A stretch of 64,000 nt of DNA from Actinomadura macrotermitis. Its GTDB lineage: Bacteria; Actinomycetota; Actinomycetes; Streptosporangiales; Streptosporangiaceae. Numbering within the stretch: the stretch's first letter is position 1; every line of letters begins with the position of its first letter. The position numbers and the translations under genes are program-made. This document shows, one piece after another, positions 60,149 through 64,000 of the stretch. The stretch is from NCBI RefSeq assembly GCF_009604375.1, contig NZ_WEGH01000001.1, positions 1,984,001 through 2,048,000 on the forward strand, given 5' to 3'. Below the pieces are notes generated by a model, which saw only the letters and a list, made by a program, of their open reading frames with translations, was not told the DNA's origin and searched no databases.

Positions 60149-60438
60149 CCCCTGCTTCCTTTGTTCCCGCACAGCGGGAACAGTGCCAGACAAATGGCCT
60201 CACAAATTGAGCCCACAGACCTATTGCCAGACCCAAAGAATGCACCGGGCGCCATTTGTTCATTTGAATTCACCGACGTTTTCCCGGAAATTAACCGAAC
60301 CGCTCGCCCGCGCTGCGGGCCCCGCCGGCCGCGGGCGCGGCGCCGCGATGTTGGGCCCACGGACCCTGTCGCCCGGTGATCTTCCCGCCTAGAGTCACCC
60401 TGGTCCCTTGTGAGTTCGACTGACTCGGTGGTGGCAAG
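60149..60438. promoter_or_regulatory. AT-richer divergent region between pilin-like and NlpC/P60 genes
   Basis: About 290 bases without a gene, unusually AT-rich for this window between 60180 and 60300. GTTCCCGC-ACA-GCGGGAAC (60163-60181) is a perfect 8-base inverted repeat 15 bases before the pilin-like start on the minus strand. The rest probably holds divergent promoters, but no -35/-10 pair is convincing. Confidence 0.45.
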
Positions 60439-61662
60439 GTGCGATTCGGCCGGTGGCGTGCGCTCAGCCGCGACGAAGGCTCGACTCAGATCATCCTGCT
60501 CGCGGCCATGGTGTGCGCGTTCGCGCTCACCCTGATGGCCGTGCAGGTCGCCCAGGCCAACGACATGCGGTCACGGGCGCAGATCGCGGCGGACTCCACG
60601 GCGATCGCGGCGGTCACGCCGCTGCGGGACGAGGCCGTCAGCTGGGCGCAGCGCGGCCAGAACCCCGTGGGCATGGGCCTGTGGGAGGTCGCGACCCTCA
60701 CCGAGCCCGACCCGGCCTACAACCGTGCGGCCCGTGACTACGCGCAGCGCAACCAGGCCGAGCTCATCCGCAAGGTCGAACCGTCGGGACTGCTCGGCTA
60801 CACCATGAAGGCCGACGTCCAGACCATCGACTGCGTCATCAAGGACGAGAAGGAGCTGACCGCCCAGGAGCGCGAGGACCTCAAGGACCCGCGCAAGCTG
60901 TGCACCGACAACCGGGGCCGGCGGGGCATCCCCAAGGGACGCGGCACCGCCACCGCGATCGCCCAGCTGAAGATGCCCCCGTGCGATTACACGTACCGCC
61001 CCGTCGTCGAGAACGGGGCGACCTACATGAAGCCCACCAAGCTCCTCTGCGGCCCCGGCCTCGACAGGGTGGTGACCTGGGACGAGTTCGGCGCGGCGGC
61101 CGCCCCGCGCGAGCGGATCCTGCGCGTGTTCAAGATCCGGCTGGTGGCGAAGGAGGACGTCAAGTACACCGGCGTCCCCGACTACGGCTCCAACCCCGAG
61201 TGGACGGGCGATCCCCCGAACCTGGGCGACATCAACGCCTGCAAGCTCGTCAAGGAGATCCTCACCAACGCCTACAAGAAGATCGGCTACCCCTACGTCT
61301 GGGGCGGGGAGTCGTACGCCGAGGGCGGTTTCGACTGCTCCGGGATGATCTACGCGTCCTACCTCGAGGCCGGCGTGCCGATCCCGCGCACCACCTTCGA
61401 CCAGTGGCCCTACGGCGTACGCGTCCCCGACGGCCAGGAGAAGCCGGGCGACCTGGTCTTCTTCAACGCCGGCCCCGGAACCGGGAGCAACAGCCCCGGC
61501 CACGTCGGGCTGGTCCTGGACCCCTCGCGCAAGCTGATGATCGAGGCCCGCTGCACCGCCTGCGGCCCCATCCGCGTCTCCAGCTACGACCGGCCGAACA
61601 AGGTGGGCTTCACCCGCCCGCTGGCCCGGTCGGGCAAGGACTGCAACGAGAACGAGAAGTAG
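60439..61662 (+). CDS. TadG-like N-terminus fused to NlpC/P60 peptidase
   Basis: A 407-residue protein. The N-terminus (RDEGSTQIILLAAMVCAFAL, then NDMRSRAQIAADSTAIAAV) matches the TadG/Flp-pilus-type segment: one helix and an amphipathic region rich in Ala/Asp. Residues 60-255 are a linker domain with several cysteines. Residues 270-400 are an NlpC/P60 domain with catalytic Cys300 (GGFDCSGM), His355 (SPGHVGLVL) and a third polar residue further on. NlpC/P60 enzymes cleave peptidoglycan stem peptides. The enzyme would thus be displayed on a pilin-like anchor at the wall. Start GTG 60439, with GGTGG at 5 bases. Confidence 0.8.
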   Translation: MRFGRWRALSRDEGSTQIILLAAMVCAFALTLMAVQVAQANDMRSRAQIAADSTAIAAVTPLRDEAVSWAQRGQNPVGMGLWEVATLTEPDPAYNRAARDYAQRNQAELIRKVEPSGLLGYTMKADVQTIDCVIKDEKELTAQEREDLKDPRKLCTDNRGRRGIPKGRGTATAIAQLKMPPCDYTYRPVVENGATYMKPTKLLCGPGLDRVVTWDEFGAAAAPRERILRVFKIRLVAKEDVKYTGVPDYGSNPEWTGDPPNLGDINACKLVKEILTNAYKKIGYPYVWGGESYAEGGFDCSGMIYASYLEAGVPIPRTTFDQWPYGVRVPDGQEKPGDLVFFNAGPGTGSNSPGHVGLVLDPSRKLMIEARCTACGPIRVSSYDRPNKVGFTRPLARSGKDCNENEK

Positions 61663-61667
61663 CCGCC

Positions 61668-61690
61668 GGTCCCCGCCCGGGGCGGGGGCC
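61668..61690. terminator. Hairpin between convergent genes
   Basis: GG-T-CCCCGCC, a 3-base loop, then GGCGGGG-G-CC: a 10-base stem with one G-T pair, located between the stops at 61662 (+) and 61696 (-). Confidence 0.6.
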
Positions 61691-61695
61691 GTCCG

Positions 61696-62295
61696 CTACC
61701 CGTTCTTCACCTTGTCGATGAGGCCGTTCGGCGCCTGCCGGACCTCGAACGAGGCGAGGATCTGCGGCAGCCGCGTCGTGCCGTAGTCCTTCTCGGGCGC
61801 CCGCACGCTCAGGTCGACCAGGATGTGGTCGGCGGTCAGCGCGAAGGTCTCGGTGCCGCGCAGGGGCACCAGCGCGCCCGTCGCGGTCCTGGTCTGCTGG
61901 GCCACCTCGAAGCGGTGCGCCGCCACGGCGCCCTTCACCACGATGCGCTCCTCCTTGAGGATGCGGTACCCGTTCCTCCCGGCCGAGGCGCGGTACTGCA
62001 CCAGCTTGTCCTGGAGCTGGTACGGCCACCGCGTCCACGCGGCGACGCGGGCCTGGCCCGAGTAGGCGCCGTTCTCGGTCGCGGGGCCGTTGAACTCCTC
62101 CCAGAAGGTCCCCTGACGGTCCCTCTTGCGCACCGTCGTCCACTCGGACGGATAGGCGAGGCGGTACTCGTCTGTCACATGCTCGCGGAAGCCGGGTTCG
62201 CGGTGCAGGGAGTCGGTGAACTGGCGCCACGGCTGCCACCACGCGACTCCGGCGACCAGCGAGGCGAGCACCGCGAAACGGAATAGGTACGACAC
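61696..62295 (-). CDS. Exported LpqN/PsbP-like protein, paralog of the 58.0-58.6 kb lipoprotein
   Basis: A 199-residue protein with an N-terminal membrane helix or uncleaved signal (FRFAVLASLVAGVAWW) and no lipobox Cys. The exterior domain follows the same order as the 58-kb lipoprotein: YRLAYPSEWTTV, QARVAAWTRWPYQ, NGYRILKEERIVVKGAVAAH, RFEVAQQ and LPQILASFEV. It therefore is a paralog that lost or never had lipidation. GTG 62295 starts it. It is convergent with the NlpC/P60 gene. As at 58 kb, an LpqN-like gene sits beside a pilin-like gene, which supports a functional link. Confidence 0.7.
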   Translation of the reverse strand: MSYLFRFAVLASLVAGVAWWQPWRQFTDSLHREPGFREHVTDEYRLAYPSEWTTVRKRDRQGTFWEEFNGPATENGAYSGQARVAAWTRWPYQLQDKLVQYRASAGRNGYRILKEERIVVKGAVAAHRFEVAQQTRTATGALVPLRGTETFALTADHILVDLSVRAPEKDYGTTRLPQILASFEVRQAPNGLIDKVKNG

Positions 62296-62403
62296 GGACC
62301 ACGTATACCGTCGGCCCGCATGGCTTGTTATGAGCCCGGGGACCCATTCAAGACCCCAATGTCACCGCCCGGTCCTCGTTGCCGGGCGGCGGGCGTCACT
62401 TCT

Positions 62404-63654
62404 TCAGCTTCCGGGACCGGACAGCGCGAGCCCTTCTACGCGTTCGTCCCGGACCGGCTCCGGGGCGGCGGCGGCCTCGGCTGCGGGCCCACGCCAGACC
62501 CGGGCGACGGCCAGGACCGTCGCGGCCACCAGGATGAGATTGCGTGCTACCAGCACGGCGGTCCCCACGCCCTTGCCCGCCATGACGTCACTCCAGAGGA
62601 GCGGGAATTCCAGCTGCGTCAGCGCGGTGGCCACCAGAAGCAGCACCAGCACGGGCCGCTGGCGGGTGCGCGGATCCACCGCGCATACGGCCCCGATGCC
62701 GAGCAGCCAGATCAGGTACTGCGGTGACAGCACGCGGCTGGTGACGACGGCCACGAGCACGGCCGCCAGCACCGCGTCACAGCCGAAAGCGGGGGTCCAC
62801 CGGCGCGGAGCGTGCCGCCAGACCGCGACCGCGAGGAGGACGAAGGCCACGAGATTGACGACGACGCTGGCGGTCGCCGCCGTGGCGATGCCCGGTCCGA
62901 CCAGCTCCCACGCCCCGTACCGGAGGCGGCAGACGCCCTGCCATCCGAAGGACCGGGCCACCTGGAAGGGGGTCGCCGCGAGCGCTTCGACCTCGAGCCC
63001 GCGGCCCTCCTGCTGCTGCAGAAAGCCCCAGGCCCCGTCGACGGTGCCGGCCAGGATCGCCAGCACCAGGGCGGCGGTCACCGCGAACGCCGCGATCGTC
63101 TGGACGGCGGCGCGGCTGCGCGGCACGGCCAGGAGCAGCAGCACGGGCCACACCTTCAGCAGGGCGCCCACCGCCGCCAGCGTTCCGAAGATCCGCCTCC
63201 TGGAGATCACCAGCAGGGCGAGGACCACGGGCGCGGTGGCGAACAGGTCATAGCGGAAGTAGACGATCGGGCCGAGCAGAAAGATCCCGGCCACCCAGTA
63301 CCAGGCTCCGCTCCGTGGGCGCCCCTTCCACATCAGCATGCGCAGCACCAGCAGGTCCACGGTCAGTGCACCGAGCATGAACATGAACCCGTAGACGCCA
63401 CCGCCGCCGAAGATCCTGGGCAGCACGAACACCAGCGCGGAGAGCGGCGGGTACTGCCAGCTGGGGTCGTCCCCCGGCAGGTGCCCGGTCACCAGGATCC
63501 GGCTCCACTCCTCGTAGAGTTTGACGTCGCCGAGGATGCCCAGCCGCAGGTAGACCGGCACCAGCAGGATCACGACCAGCAGGACACGGGACAGCACCCA
63601 GCCGGCCATGACCTTGTCGCGCCACTTCGTACGCAAAGCGCCCACCATCCTCAT
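62404..63654 (-). CDS. GT87-type (DUF2029) polyprenyl-phosphate-sugar glycosyltransferase
   Basis: A 416-residue integral membrane protein with about ten helices. The first extracytoplasmic loop carries DVKLYEEWSRILVTGHLPG and PSWQYPPLSAL, typical of GT87 mannosyltransferases, in which the loop Asp/Glu is catalytic. PQYLIWLLG late in the protein is a conserved family motif. Such enzymes add sugars from a polyprenyl-phosphate donor to glycolipids or wall polymers on the outer face. ATG 63654 overlaps the stop of the upstream gene by 4 bases (ATGA). The last 40 residues are an Ala/Glu-rich cytosolic tail. Confidence 0.82.
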   Translation of the reverse strand: MRMVGALRTKWRDKVMAGWVLSRVLLVVILLVPVYLRLGILGDVKLYEEWSRILVTGHLPGDDPSWQYPPLSALVFVLPRIFGGGGVYGFMFMLGALTVDLLVLRMLMWKGRPRSGAWYWVAGIFLLGPIVYFRYDLFATAPVVLALLVISRRRIFGTLAAVGALLKVWPVLLLLAVPRSRAAVQTIAAFAVTAALVLAILAGTVDGAWGFLQQQEGRGLEVEALAATPFQVARSFGWQGVCRLRYGAWELVGPGIATAATASVVVNLVAFVLLAVAVWRHAPRRWTPAFGCDAVLAAVLVAVVTSRVLSPQYLIWLLGIGAVCAVDPRTRQRPVLVLLLVATALTQLEFPLLWSDVMAGKGVGTAVLVARNLILVAATVLAVARVWRGPAAEAAAAPEPVRDERVEGLALSGPGS

Positions 63655-64000
63655 CGCCGCACGAACACGGACGCGGTGGCGTCCTGGTGCACCCGGGTCC
63701 AGCCGTCGGCCTCGCCGAGGATCTCGCCGAGCGGGGTGCGGACCGGCCACACCACGACGTCGATCCGGTTCCGGTCGAGCAGGCCCCGCCACTGCGCCCG
63801 CCCCTGCACGGCCTTCATGTAATCGACCGTGAACGGGACGGGGTACATGTCGAAGCGGTCGTCCATGAAGACCCGCTGGCGCGGCCAGTAGGCGTGGATC
63901 ACATACGCGCCCCACTCGTCGGTGGTGAGGAGGCGGTGACCGAGCAGGCCGCGCTGCTCGACGGCCCGCATGCCCTGGACGGGATACTTGCCGAGAGCCA
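63651..64000 (-). CDS. C-terminal part of a large membrane protein, truncated by the window end
   Basis: The frame is open to the window end, so only about the last 116 residues are visible. The text WGAYVIHAYWPRQRVFMDDR, FDMYPVPFTVDYMKAVQG and VDVVVWPVRTPLGEILGEAD, ending in HQDATASVFVRR, resembles the extracytoplasmic C-terminal domain found after the membrane part of actinobacterial GT-C-like or PMT-related proteins. No membrane helix is visible in this portion. It is coupled to the GT87 gene by a 4-base overlap, so both likely act in the same glycan pathway. Confidence 0.65.
   Translation of the reverse strand, partial: ALGKYPVQGMRAVEQRGLLGHRLLTTDEWGAYVIHAYWPRQRVFMDDRFDMYPVPFTVDYMKAVQGRAQWRGLLDRNRIDVVVWPVRTPLGEILGEADGWTRVHQDATASVFVRR

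Noticed and set aside
54213..62295. Calling the locus a complete Tad pilus operon
   Set aside because: Only pilin-like N-termini are present; no secretion ATPase, inner-membrane platform or prepilin peptidase gene occurs in the window.

Overview
The window is very GC-rich, uses GC-ending codons almost throughout, and carries actinobacterial hallmarks: mycothiol biosynthesis (mshB), several Hanks-type Ser/Thr kinases, a B-type and a mycobacterial Sdh1-type succinate dehydrogenase, and GTG starts. Two genes contain the rare TTA leucine codon, which bldA reads in filamentous actinomycetes. Together this suggests a mycelial actinomycete, perhaps Streptosporangiales such as Actinomadura; the genus is an inference. 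No rRNA, tRNA, CRISPR array or intact insertion sequence was recognised.

Layout. 0-6.2 kb: a truncated MoxR-like AAA+ ATPase overlaps a 1,749-residue SAV_2336-type protein that ends in a chain of FtsK/EccC-like modules, only one of which keeps a Walker A motif. 6.2-10.3 kb: NTF2-like protein, SUKH remnant, TetR, flavin monooxygenase and SDR. 10.4-15.5 kb: a resistance island with an MFS pump and an ABC-F ribosome-protection ATPase behind a structured leader encoding the hexapeptide MALIFL, and a divergent leaderless tetR with a Cmx-like chloramphenicol exporter. 15.5-25.9 kb: secreted M6 protease, RraA, a membrane kinase, Lrp/ornithine aminotransferase, a GT2 protein that lacks its DXD, and a PadR/DHA2 efflux pair. 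25.3-30 kb: flavin reductase, DUF6113-like protein, MshB, kinase and a secreted propeller-like protein. 30-37.3 kb: DPP-IV-like peptidase, a heterodimeric ABC exporter with complementary broken ATP sites, and a receiver-PP2C phosphatase.

37.3-47.4 kb holds two complete succinate dehydrogenase/fumarate reductase operons (sdhCAB on + and sdhCAB on -) with a LysR and a Crp-family regulator between them. TGTGA-N6-type near-palindromes lie upstream of both operons, which suggests a local regulon. 47.5-51.7 kb is a run of four exported proteins, three of them with OmpA-like peptidoglycan-binding domains (unusual in Gram-positives).

51.9-62.3 kb contains a soluble kinase and many small membrane proteins. 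Among them are four proteins whose N-termini share a short charged (D/G)EG(S/P) segment followed directly by one hydrophobic helix, as in TadE/TadG-type pilins; one of these ends in an NlpC/P60 peptidase. Two paralogous secreted proteins accompany them. This is the best candidate for an undescribed envelope or secretion system, although no Tad machinery genes are present in the window. 62.4-64 kb: a GT87-type glycosyltransferase and the 3' end of another membrane protein.
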